In this document: in pieces, positions 36,374-45,220 of the stretch
Numbering within the stretch: position 1 is the stretch's first letter
How the letters are laid out: the number at the start of each line of letters is the position of its first letter
NCBI RefSeq assembly: GCF_026626665.1
Contig: NZ_JAPNKE010000002.1
Span: forward strand, 5,061,168-5,125,167
From: Nannocystis pusilla
GTDB taxonomy: Bacteria > Myxococcota_A > Polyangia > Nannocystales > Nannocystaceae
DNA length: 64,000 nt
Direction of reading: 5' to 3'
Translations under genes and position numbers: made by a program
The notes under the pieces: model-generated
What the model saw: the letters and a program-made list of their open reading frames with translations, nothing else
Told to the model about the DNA's origin: nothing
The model's database searches: none

Positions 36374-37933
36374 ATGATGACTACACGCAATAGGGATAGG
36401 CACCTGGATTGGCTCGTCGCGGCCGTGGCCGCGATGCCGGTGATCGCCGTGGGTTGCGGCGACTCGACCGCGAGCAGCGGCAGCGACACCGACACCGACA
36501 CCGACGGTACCGGCTCCGAGTCGGACACCGAGACGCTGCCGACCACCACGGCCGGCCCGCCCGGCCCGCCCGGAGAGCCCGGTGAGCCCGGCGAGCCCGG
36601 CGAGCCCGGCCCCGAGGGTCCGCCCGGACCGCCCGGAGATCCCGGCCCGGGCAGCGACCCGAGCATCAGCAGCATCGTGCCCGGCAAGGTCTACCTCGAG
36701 CGCACGCTCGACGTGGCGATCAGCGGCTTCGGCACCCAGTGGACCGACGCGGTCGCCGTCGACTTCGGCGAGGGCGTCACCGTCAACGGTCTGACCGTCG
36801 CCAGCCCGACCGGCATCCAGGCCAACATCACCGTCGACGTCGGCGCCAGCATCGGCGCGCGCGACGTGACGATCAGCGAGGGCGGCACCGATCTGGTCTA
36901 CGCCGGCGCCTTCAAGATCGAGGCCCCGCTGGCGCTCGGCCCGATCGCCGGCACCCTCGCGCAGGGCTCGATCCTCGTCGGCGACGCCAAGCAGCTCGAC
37001 GTCTCGACCCCGTTCGACACGACCCAGACCGGCGACGGCCTGTTCGAGCCGATCACCTATCCCAACCTCCTCGTCGGCGGCAGCGACCCCGGCCTCTACG
37101 GCGACATCAACACCGCCAACCTGTACGGCCTCAACTACCTGATGTTCGTCGACGTGCCGGTGGCCGCGGGCACCTACGACGTCAGCGTGCTGAGCGGCCC
37201 GCAGGGCTCCGAGATCTCGTCGACCGCGCCCGGCTCGCTCGAGATCGCCGCCCGCGATCCGATCGCGCTGGTCGAGGGCACCGAGGAGCTCGGCTCGATC
37301 GCCGAGCCGCTCGAGACCAAGCTGTACACCTTCGTCCCGCCGCCCGAGCCGAAGAAGGTCACCTTCACCATCGCCTCGGCCGACGCCGAGGCCAACGCGC
37401 GGGCGATCGCCCTGCCCGCGAGCGGCAGCTTCGCCGACCTGATCAAGTTCGACTCCGAGATCTCGCTCTACACCAGCTCGGAGGACCCGCTGTACCTGGT
37501 CTACTGGGACAACAGCGGCTACGTCGACTACGACTACACGATCAACGTCACCGTCGCCGACCCGCCGCCGCCAGAGATCGAGCCGAACAACGACTGCGCG
37601 CAGGCCAACGACCTCACGCTGCCGTCGGCGACCCTCGCCTCGTTCCCCGACCAGACCGACGTCGACTGGTTCAAGTTCACCGCCGGCGACGCCGACATCG
37701 GCAAGACCATCCACGTCATCACCGCCCCCGGCGACGACACCACCGACACCGTCGTCGAGGTGTTCGAGGCCGATTGCACCACCTCGCTCGGCGGCCCGTC
37801 GAGCGACGACGACTACCACGAGGACTTCATCAGCGACGCGATCCCGGCCGCCGGTGAGTACTTCGTCAAGGTCAGCTACTCCGACTTCGGCTACTCCACG
37901 CCGAACTACGAGCTGCTGGTCGCGATCGAGTAG
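36374..37933 (+). CDS. Lipoprotein with collagen-like stalk, TIG-like and PPC-like domains, paralogue 2
   Basis: A 519-residue lipoprotein (lipobox VIAVGC). An Asp/Thr/Ser tether is followed by eleven uninterrupted Gly-X-Y triplets (residues 61-93, starting GPPGPPGEPGEPGEP), a short collagen-like stalk. The rest matches the 32128 protein domain by domain: SISSIVPGKVYLERTLDV, WTDAVAVDFGEGVTV, and a PPC-like end (EIEPNNDCAQANDL, DVDWFKFTAGDADIGKTIHV). Bacterial collagen-like regions can form trimeric stalks without hydroxylation. Here it would hold the head domains off the outer membrane. The trimer and surface role are inferred. Two start ATGs (36374, 36377) are equivalent. Confidence 0.87.
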   Translation: MMTTRNRDRHLDWLVAAVAAMPVIAVGCGDSTASSGSDTDTDTDGTGSESDTETLPTTTAGPPGPPGEPGEPGEPGEPGPEGPPGPPGDPGPGSDPSISSIVPGKVYLERTLDVAISGFGTQWTDAVAVDFGEGVTVNGLTVASPTGIQANITVDVGASIGARDVTISEGGTDLVYAGAFKIEAPLALGPIAGTLAQGSILVGDAKQLDVSTPFDTTQTGDGLFEPITYPNLLVGGSDPGLYGDINTANLYGLNYLMFVDVPVAAGTYDVSVLSGPQGSEISSTAPGSLEIAARDPIALVEGTEELGSIAEPLETKLYTFVPPPEPKKVTFTIASADAEANARAIALPASGSFADLIKFDSEISLYTSSEDPLYLVYWDNSGYVDYDYTINVTVADPPPPEIEPNNDCAQANDLTLPSATLASFPDQTDVDWFKFTAGDADIGKTIHVITAPGDDTTDTVVEVFEADCTTSLGGPSSDDDYHEDFISDAIPAAGEYFVKVSYSDFGYSTPNYELLVAIE

Positions 37934-38058
37934 TCGCGCGCCTCGCTCTCGGCGCTCGCTCCGCGGCCGCGGGCGAGCGCCGCGTCGCGAGCCGATTCGT
38001 CGTTCTACGGCGGCCTGGCACACTGTACATCCAATCAGCCCCGGGCTATCCTGCGCCC

Positions 38059-41000
38059 ATGACGGACGGTTCCGCGCCTCTCGGCTTCGATCCTGTCGAC
38101 GTCGCCGGCCCGCTGCCTGCATCTTCGGACATGCTCTTCGGGACAGCCTTCTCGGCCCCGGTGGCGCGGTGGTTCGGCGAGCGGTTCAGCGGTCCGACCG
38201 AGGCCCAGCGGCGCGGCTGGGCCGCGATCTCCCGCGGCGAGGACACCCTCGTCATGGCCCCGACCGGCTCGGGCAAGACCCTCGCCGCCTTCCTCGCCGG
38301 CGTCGACGCCCTGGTCCGCCGCGGCCTCGCCGGCGCCCTGCCGGACAGCGTCACGATCCTCTACATATCGCCGCTCAAGGCGCTCGGCGCCGACGTCGAG
38401 CGCAACTTGCAGCAGCCGCTGCGCGGCATCGAGGCCGCCGCCGCTGCCCTCGGCACCCCGCTGCCGAAGATCCGCACCGCCCTGCGCACCGGCGACTCCA
38501 CCTCGAGCGAGCGCGCGCGGATCTTGAAGCAGCCGCCGCACCTCCTCATCACCACCCCCGAGTCGCTCTACCTCCTCCTCACCTCCGAGCGCGGGCGGGC
38601 CGTCCTCGGCGGCTGCGAGCAGGTCATCGTCGACGAGATCCACGCCCTCGTCGGCAACAAGCGCGGCGCCCACCTGGCCCTCTCGCTCGAGCGCCTCGAC
38701 GCCCTGTGCGGCCGCAAGCTGCAGCGGATCGGTCTGTCCGCCACCGTCGAGCCGCCCGCCGAGGCCGCCCGCTTCCTCGTCGGCCACGACCTCGCCGGGT
38801 CTTCAGGACATGCCCCCACAGACATGTCCACTGAGACATGCCCCGAAGCACATGTCCCTGAGTTCATCCCGCGCGCCCGCCCGTGCCACCTGGTCGACGC
38901 CGGCCGGCGCCAGCCGCTCGACGTCGCGGTCGAGGTGCCGCAGGAGACGCTGTCGGCGGTGGCCTCGCGGACCGCCTGGGACGACCTCTACGCCCGCATC
39001 GAGGCCTACCTCGGCGAGCACCGCACCACCCTGATCTTCGTCCCCAGCCGGCGCCTGGCCGAGCGGATCGCCCACGACCTCGAGCAGCGGCTCGGCGAGG
39101 GCGTGGTCGCGGCCCACCACGGCGCGCTGGCCAAGCGGACCCGGCAGATGGTCGAGCACAAGCTGCAGACCGGCGCGCTCAAGGCCGTGGTCGCCACCGC
39201 CTCGCTCGAGCTCGGCATCGACATCGGCGACGTCGAGCTCGTGGTCCAGGTCGGCTCGCCGCGCTCGATCAGCGTCCTGCGCCAGCGCATCGGCCGGGCC
39301 TGCCACGCCGTCGGTGGCACCCCCAAGGGGCGGATCTTCGCCACCACCCGCGACGACCTGATCGAGTGCGCCGCCGCGGTGCGGGCGATGAAGGCCGGCC
39401 GCATCGACCGCCCGGTCCAGCGCGAGGCCCCGCTCGACATCCTCGCCCAGCAGCTCGTCGCCACCTGCAGCGCCGAGGAGTGGGACGTCGAGGCGCTGTG
39501 GGCCCTGGCCCGCCGTGCGGCCCCCTACGCGACGCTCACCCGCCGCGACTTCGACCAGGTCGTCGCCATGCTCGGCGACGGCATCGCCACCCGCCGCGGC
39601 CGCGCCGGCGCGCTGCTCCACCTCGACCGGATCCACGGCCGCGCCCGCGGCCGCCGCGGCGCCCAGCTGGCCGCGCTCACCTCCGGCGGGGCGATCCCCG
39701 ACAAGGCCGACTACACCGTCGTCGAGGACACCAGCGAGGCCGTGGTCGGCACCGTCGACGAGGACTTCGCCATCGACAGCATGGTCGGCGACGTGTTCCG
39801 CCTCGGCTCGCACGCGTGGAAGATCCGCCGTGTCGAGGCCGGCCGCGTGCGCGTCGAGGACGCGCGCGGCCAGTCGCCGGCGATCCCGTTCTGGAACGGC
39901 GAGGGCCTGGCCCGCAGCGAGGCGCTGTCGGCCGAGGTCGCCGCCCTTCGGTATGAACTTTGGGACATGCTCGAAGGGCAAGGCGACGACCGCGCCCGCG
40001 CCGTCCTGGCCGGCGACTGCGGCCTGTCGCAGCCGGCCATCGACCAGGCGGTCGCCTACGTCGCCGAGGGCGCGCGCGCCCTGGGGGCCGTGCCGACCCA
40101 GGAGTGCCTGGTCGCCGAGCGCTTCTTCGACGAGTCGGGCGGCATGCAGCTCATCATCCACGCCCCGTTCGGCGCCCGCATCAACCGCGCGTTCGGCATG
40201 GGCCTGCGCAAGAAGTTCTGCCGCACCTTCGACTTCGAGCTGCAGGCCGCCGCCACCGACGACGCGGTGCTGCTGTCGCTCGGCCCGCAGCACTCGTTCC
40301 CGCTCGAGGCGATCTTCCACTTCCTCCACGAGGAGGCGGTCGACGAGGCGCTGACGCAGGCCGCCCTGCAGTCGCCGATGTGGGAGACGCGCTGGCGGTG
40401 GAACGTCACCCGCGCGCTGGCGGTGCTGCGCCACCAGGGCAGCCGCCGCACCCCGCCGCCGATCCTGCGCATGAAGGCCGCCGACCTGCTGGCCGCGGTG
40501 TTCCCGGCCCAGGCCGGCTGCCAGGACAATCACGGCGGCGAGACGATCGAGCCGCCCGACCACCCGCTGGTCCACGAGACCACCCGCGACTGCCTGCACG
40601 AGGCCATGGACGCCGACGGCCTCAAGGCCGTGCTGCGGCGCCTGCACGGCGGCGAGATCCGGGCCCTCGCCCGCGACACCGTCGCCCCCTCGCCGTTCTC
40701 GCACGGCATCCTGGCCGCCAACCCGTTCGCCTTCCTCGACGACGCCCCGCTCGAGGAGCGCTGGGCCCGGCAGGTCAAGACGGCCCGCCCCGGCGAGCTC
40801 GCCCTCCGCGGCGGCGACCTGCTCGGCCTCGACCCGCGCGCGATCGAGTCGGTGGTCGCCGCGGTCGCCATCGACGGCCCCGCCGGCCCGCGCGACGCCG
40901 ACGAGCTGCACGACCTGCTGTGCGCCCCGCGGCTCCTGCCCTCGCGCCCCGAGTGGGCCGGGCACTTCGCCGCCCTGGTCCGCGCCGGCCGGGCCGCCCT

Positions 41001-42452
41001 GCTCCGCCGCCCCGCCGCGGATGTCCCCGAGGACATGTCCTCTGCGCCATTGTACATAGCGGCGGAGATCATCCCCTCGCGCGCGCATTGTGGCCGGCCG
41101 CCGCGATCGAGCCGGGCATCGCCCTCCCGCCCGCGCTGTCCGGCCCCGTCGACCCCGAGGAGGCCGCGCTGCGCCTGGTCCGCGCCTTCGTGCAGACGGC
41201 GGCGCCGCTGACCGCCGCCGCCCTCGCGACCGCCCTCGGCCTGACGCGCGCCGACACCGAGGGCGCCCTGGCCCGCCTCGAGCTCGACGGCATCGTCCTC
41301 CAGGGCCAGTTCACCCGGCCCACCACCCCCGAGCCCGAGTGGTGCGAGCGCCGGCTGCTGCAGCGGATCCACCGGCTCACTCTCGGTCGCCTGCGCGAGG
41401 AGGTGCGGGCGGTCGCGCCGGCCGAGCTGGTCCGCTTCCTCGCCCGCTGGCAGCACGTCCAGCCCGGCACCCAGCTCCACGGCCCCGAGGGCCTGCTCCG
41501 CGTCATCGAGCAGCTCGAGGGCCTCGAGCTGCCGGCGCAGTCGTGGGAGCGCGACGTCCTGCCGCGTCGCGTCCACGGCTACGACCCCGCCTGGCTCGAC
41601 GAGCTGTGCCTCGCCGGCGAGGTCGCGTGGGGCCGCCTCACGCCGCTGCCGGCCGAGGGCCTGGAGCCCGGCGAGCTGCCGCGCGGGGCCGGCAAGGTCG
41701 CCCTGTTCCTCCGCGCCCACGCGCCGACCCTCGTCGCCCCGAGCGCCACCCCGGCCCACGAGTGGCCGCACCTGTCGCAGCTCGCCCGCGAGGTCGCCCG
41801 CGTGCTCGAACGCGGGGCCGCCTTCGCCGCCGACCTGCGCGCCGCCACCGGCGCCGGCCACGACGACCTCGAGGTGGCCCTGTGGGAGCTCGCCCGCGCC
41901 GGCGCGATCACCAGCGACGGCTTCGCCGGCCTGCGCGCCCTGTGCGAGACCGTCGACTTGCGCAAGGGCCCGCGCCGGCTGCTGCGCGGCCGCTGGTCGC
42001 TGCTGGCCCGCGACCTGTCCGAGCGGCCAGATCCGTTCGGCGACGGCAGCCCGGTCGAGCTGGCCCGCCTGTACCTGCGCCGCTACGGCGTCGTCGCCCG
42101 CCCGCTGCTCACCCGCGAGACCGGCGCGCCGCCGTGGCGCGCCCTGCTCGACGTCTACCGCCGTCTGGAGGCCCGCGGGGAGATCCGCGGCGGCCGCTTC
42201 GTCGCCGGCCAGCAGGGCGAGCAATTCGCCCTGCCCGAGGCCGTCGAGGCCCTCGGCGCCCTCCGCCGCGTCCCGGCCGACGCCGAGGAGCTCGAGGTCG
42301 CCGCGGTCGACCCGCTCAACCTCGTCGGCATCATCACCCCCGGCCCGCGCGTCCCCGCCGTCCGCGGCCAGCTGCTGCGCTACCGCGACGGCGCCCCGAT
42401 CGCGGTCACCCGCCCGCTCGCCGGCGCCAGTCTTTCAAGCCATGTCCATTAG
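38059..42452 (+). CDS. lhr: Lhr-type large ATP-dependent helicase (one apparent frameshift)
   Basis: A superfamily 2 3'-5' helicase of about 1465 residues. It has the Q-motif region PTEAQRRGW, Walker A APTGSGKT (67-74), TTPESLYLLL, DEIH, GLSAT, LIFVPSRRLAERIA, ATASLELGIDIG and a motif VI-like RQRIGRACHAVGG. This is followed by the long Lhr-core and C-terminal domains. The frame breaks at about 41088, and adding one base gives SRAxLWPAAAIEPG. Three repeat copies lie in the gene (38124, 38801-38868, 41027-41050). The second is an in-frame insertion between the SAT motif region and VDAGRRQPLDVAVEVP. The last codons run into the next palindrome cluster. A role in DNA repair is known for the family. 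Confidence 0.92.
38801..38868 (+). repeat. In-frame palindrome insertion inside the Lhr helicase
   Basis: CATG boxes at 38809, 38823, 38837 and 38851 are exactly 14 nt apart. Three periods make 42 nt, which preserves the reading frame. The encoded stretch SGHAPTDMSTETCPEAHV sits in the linker where other Lhr proteins have only a short loop. Confidence 0.85.
41027..41050 (+). repeat. Palindrome inside the Lhr helicase, C-terminal half
   Basis: GATGTCCCCGAGGACATG then TCC is a perfect interval of the family, encoding DVPEDMSS. The helicase frameshift follows about 40 bases later. Confidence 0.75.
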
Positions 42453-42502
42453 AACATGCCCGATGGGGCATGCCCGATACGACATGCCCTGACGGACATT
42501 TC
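42438..42502. repeat. 14-nt-phased palindrome cluster overlapping the lhr stop
   Basis: CATG boxes at 42441, 42455, 42469 and 42483 and CATT at 42497, all 14 nt apart. The first box supplies the last lhr codons (SHVH, then TAG). Confidence 0.88.
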
Positions 42503-42541
42503 TCCCGCGAGCCCGCTCTCGCGCGGCGCCTCGCCCCCGGC

Positions 42542-43510
42542 TCACTCGCCGAGGCGGACCCGGCGCAGCAGCACTTCTTGCGACACCGGGTAATGGTTGG
42601 ACTCACCGACCACGACCGCGCCGGCGTCGACCGCGTACGCGTGCTCGGCGTCGATCGGCAGGCTCCCGCGGTGCTGCGAGATCAGGTGCAGCTCCGCCTT
42701 GCCCGGGTCGGACAGGTCGATCTGCGCCGGCGTCCCGTCCTCCCCGGTCTCCCCCGCGCCCTGGCACACCAGCGAATAGCCGTAGACCAGCGGCAGGAAC
42801 GCCTCGGGGTAGCCCGAGTTGTTGTCCACGCCGCCCGAGGTCGCCACCGCGAGGATCGCGTCGTCCGCGGCCACGCGGAGCTGCACGATGCGCTTGGCGG
42901 CGAAATCGAAGTCCTGCTCGATCTTCAGCCGCACTGCCAGGCCCGCGTCCCAGTCGACCGCGCCCTCGGGCGCGACCGCGAAGCGCAGCGACGCCGGCTC
43001 GGAGGCGCCGTCGACCTCGCAGGTCATCGCCGTCGTCACCGCCGCGTCGGCCACCGTCACCGAATCGACGACGCATTGCACGTCGAAATCGAAGAAAGTG
43101 AAGTTGTCATCGCCCCAGTCCTTGAACACCAGCTTGAACGCCGCGTTCGCGGCCGGATCGGCCTGCTCGCACTCCGCCGGGGACTCGCCCGCCGTCTCGC
43201 CCTCCGACTCGCCCGCCGTCGCCGGGCCCTCCGTCTCCGTCTCGCCCGGGCCTTCCGTCTCCGTCTCGCCCGCCGTCGCCGGCTCCTCCGTCTCGCCCGC
43301 CGTCACCGGCCCTTCCGTCGCCGGCCCCTCCGTCGCGGGCCCTTCCGTCGCGGGCCCTTCGGTCGCCGGCCCTTCCGTCGCCGGGCCCTCCGTCGCCGGC
43401 CCTTCCGTCGCCTCGCCTTCGGTCTCGCCCGGCTCTTTTCCGCCGCCCGGGCACGCCGGGAGCGCCAATACCATCGTCAATGCCATCCGTTGATTAAGGC
43501 TAATCTTCAT
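42542..43510 (-). CDS. Lipoprotein with TEGPA pentapeptide tether
   Basis: A 322-residue lipoprotein. After the signal (MALTMVLALPAC) comes a tether of about 85 residues with seven near-identical ATEGP repeats (15-bp tandem DNA repeats at about 43306-43413), then a beta-rich domain (FKLVFKDWGDDNFTFFDFDV, LRFAVAPEGAVDWDAGL, RIVQLRVAADDAILAVATSG) with a few Cys. The unusual Glu/Gly/Pro/Thr tether replaces the Thr/Ser/Gly type of its neighbours. Function unknown. The 43511-43871 gap is the divergent promoter region with the mbnP operon. Confidence 0.8.
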   Translation of the reverse strand: MKISLNQRMALTMVLALPACPGGGKEPGETEGEATEGPATEGPATEGPATEGPATEGPATEGPATEGPVTAGETEEPATAGETETEGPGETETEGPATAGESEGETAGESPAECEQADPAANAAFKLVFKDWGDDNFTFFDFDVQCVVDSVTVADAAVTTAMTCEVDGASEPASLRFAVAPEGAVDWDAGLAVRLKIEQDFDFAAKRIVQLRVAADDAILAVATSGGVDNNSGYPEAFLPLVYGYSLVCQGAGETGEDGTPAQIDLSDPGKAELHLISQHRGSLPIDAEHAYAVDAGAVVVGESNHYPVSQEVLLRRVRLGE

Positions 43511-43734
43511 GAATTCAGTCTACGGCCCGGCAACGCCGTTTCAAGCCCGATCGGTCGGTTCATCCCGTCGGCGCAGCGAATGGGCCGCTCGGCGCATTCG
43601 ACCTGTCTCTTCGACCATCTCGCTCGCGCCGCGCCCCGCCGCACCGCGACAGGCACGTCATACCGCGGCCGCCCCCGGGCCGGCGCCGATGCGCGCGATC
43701 GCCCCCTTGACTGTCGTCCACTGCGCAGGCTGCA

Positions 43735-43800
43735 GTCCACATGTCCCGAAAGACATGTTTTCGCCAGCGCCCCCCGGCGAAAGTGTCCTGCGACACCGGG
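43735..43800. repeat. Palindromes upstream of the MbnP gene
   Basis: CACATGTCCCGAAAGACATG (43737-43757) is one clear interval of the family. GTGTCCTGCGACAC about 30 bases on is a diverged hairpin. The position is 5' of the operon, unlike most copies. Confidence 0.65.
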
Positions 43801-43871
43801 TCGCACGCCGTGCGCGCTGCGACCGCCCGTCGCATCACCGCTCGGCGCCACCTTTTGCTATTCGACGAAGA

Positions 43872-44708
43872 GTGAAGCTCCGCGCGCTGTCTCTCCTCCT
43901 CCTCCTCCTCGCCCCCGCCTGCGCTGCGGGTGACCGTGAAGTCACCCTGCGCTTCGACCCGCGGTTCGGCAGCGAGCCGTTCGCCTGCGGCCGCGACTTC
44001 GCCGGCATCGGCACCACGGGCGCCAGCGTCACCCCGCTCGACTTCCGCGTCTACGTCCACGAGGTCGCCCTCGTGCGCGCGGGCGGCGAGCGCGTGCCGC
44101 TCGTCATCGCCGACGACGACACCTGGCAGCACGACGGCCTCGTCCTGCTCGACTTCGAGGACGGCAGCGGCGCCTGCATGACCGGCAGCCCGGGCACCAA
44201 CAAGGAGGTCCGCGGCACCGCGCCCGACCACGACGACTACACCGGCGTCGAGTTCATCGTCGGCGTGCCCGACGAGCAGAACCACCTCGACGGCGCCACC
44301 GCCCCGGCCCCGCTCAACGCCCAGGGTTTGTGGTGGAGCTGGGCCGGCGGCTACAAGTACGTCCGCCTCGACGTCCGCCCCACCACGCAGACCGAGTTCT
44401 TCTACCACCTCGGCGCCACCGCCTGCGCCGGCGACGTCGCCCAGGGCTTCACCTGTCAGTACGACAACCTCGCCACCGTCCGCCTCGACGGCTTCGACCC
44501 CGACAGCAACACGATCAAGGTCGACGCCGCGGCTATCCTCGCCGGCGTCGACGTCGACAAGATCCCCGACGGCATGTCCGACACCCTGCCCGGCTGCATG
44601 GCCTTCCCCGGCGACCCCGAGTGCCCCGCGATGATGGCCCCGCTCGGCCTGCGCTTCGAGAGCGACGAGGCCGGGGCCGCCCAGACCGTCTTCTCCGTCG
44701 CCGACTGA
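43872..44708 (+). CDS. mbnP: MbnP-like periplasmic protein (metallo-mystery pair, four-Cys motif)
   Basis: A 278-residue lipoprotein or secreted protein (signal ALSLLLLLLAPAC). It matches the MbnP family: VTLRFDPRFGSEPFACG near the N-terminus, LDFRVYVHEVALV, FEDGSGACMTG, a Trp-rich GLWWSWAGGYKYVRLD (Trp154, 155, 157), and paired Cys (ACAGDVAQGFTC). In methanotrophs MbnP binds copper through a kynurenine made from a Trp by the diheme enzyme MbnH. The start is GTG 43872. It is first in an apparent operon with a diheme lipoprotein and MbnH. Copper binding here is inference from the pair. Confidence 0.88.
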   Translation: MKLRALSLLLLLLAPACAAGDREVTLRFDPRFGSEPFACGRDFAGIGTTGASVTPLDFRVYVHEVALVRAGGERVPLVIADDDTWQHDGLVLLDFEDGSGACMTGSPGTNKEVRGTAPDHDDYTGVEFIVGVPDEQNHLDGATAPAPLNAQGLWWSWAGGYKYVRLDVRPTTQTEFFYHLGATACAGDVAQGFTCQYDNLATVRLDGFDPDSNTIKVDAAAILAGVDVDKIPDGMSDTLPGCMAFPGDPECPAMMAPLGLRFESDEAGAAQTVFSVAD

Positions 44709-44718
44709 GGTTCGAGTC

Positions 44719-45219
44719 ATGCACCGCGCCCTGCTCATCCTCGCCCTCGCCGCGCCGCTCGCCTGCGACGAGTCCGCCGATCCCGCCCCGTTCATGGGCG
44801 ACGACGCGTTCGTCCGCGACCCCGCGCTCGACGTCGAGCTCGTCAGCGCCCACGGCGACGCGATCAGCCACGCCACCGGCGACAACTGCATGCGCTGTCA
44901 CCAGGAGAACGGCCCCGGGCCCGGTCGCTTCACCGCCGCCGGCACCCTCCACGACGAGGCCGGCGCGCCCTACCCCGACGGCCTCGTCGAGCTGCGCAGC
45001 GCCCCCGACGGCATGGGCGACCTCGTCGCGGCGATCGAGGTCGACGGCCTCGGCAACTTCTACACCACCGAGGCCCTGCCGCTGCCGGCCACGGCGCTGT
45101 TCCCCACGGTGTACAGTGCCGACGGTGCGCGCCAGAACTTCATGCCGTTCCCCACGAGTTCGGGCGCCTGCAACGTCTGCCACGCCGGCGGCTTCGGCGT
45201 GCGCCTCCCGGAGGGCTGA
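44719..45219 (+). CDS. Diheme cytochrome c lipoprotein of the MbnP/MbnH operon
   Basis: A 166-residue lipoprotein (signal ALLILALAAPLAC) with two c-type heme sites, CMRCH (57-61) and CNVCH (151-155), and a small transthyretin-like beta region between them (AAGTLHDEAGAPYPDGLVEL). It lies 10 bases after mbnP and one base before the mbnH start, so it is co-transcribed. Its position suggests an electron carrier to or from MbnH, which is a proposal, not a known function. I do not know an established name for it. Confidence 0.85.
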   Translation: MHRALLILALAAPLACDESADPAPFMGDDAFVRDPALDVELVSAHGDAISHATGDNCMRCHQENGPGPGRFTAAGTLHDEAGAPYPDGLVELRSAPDGMGDLVAAIEVDGLGNFYTTEALPLPATALFPTVYSADGARQNFMPFPTSSGACNVCHAGGFGVRLPEG

Positions 45220-45220
45220 G

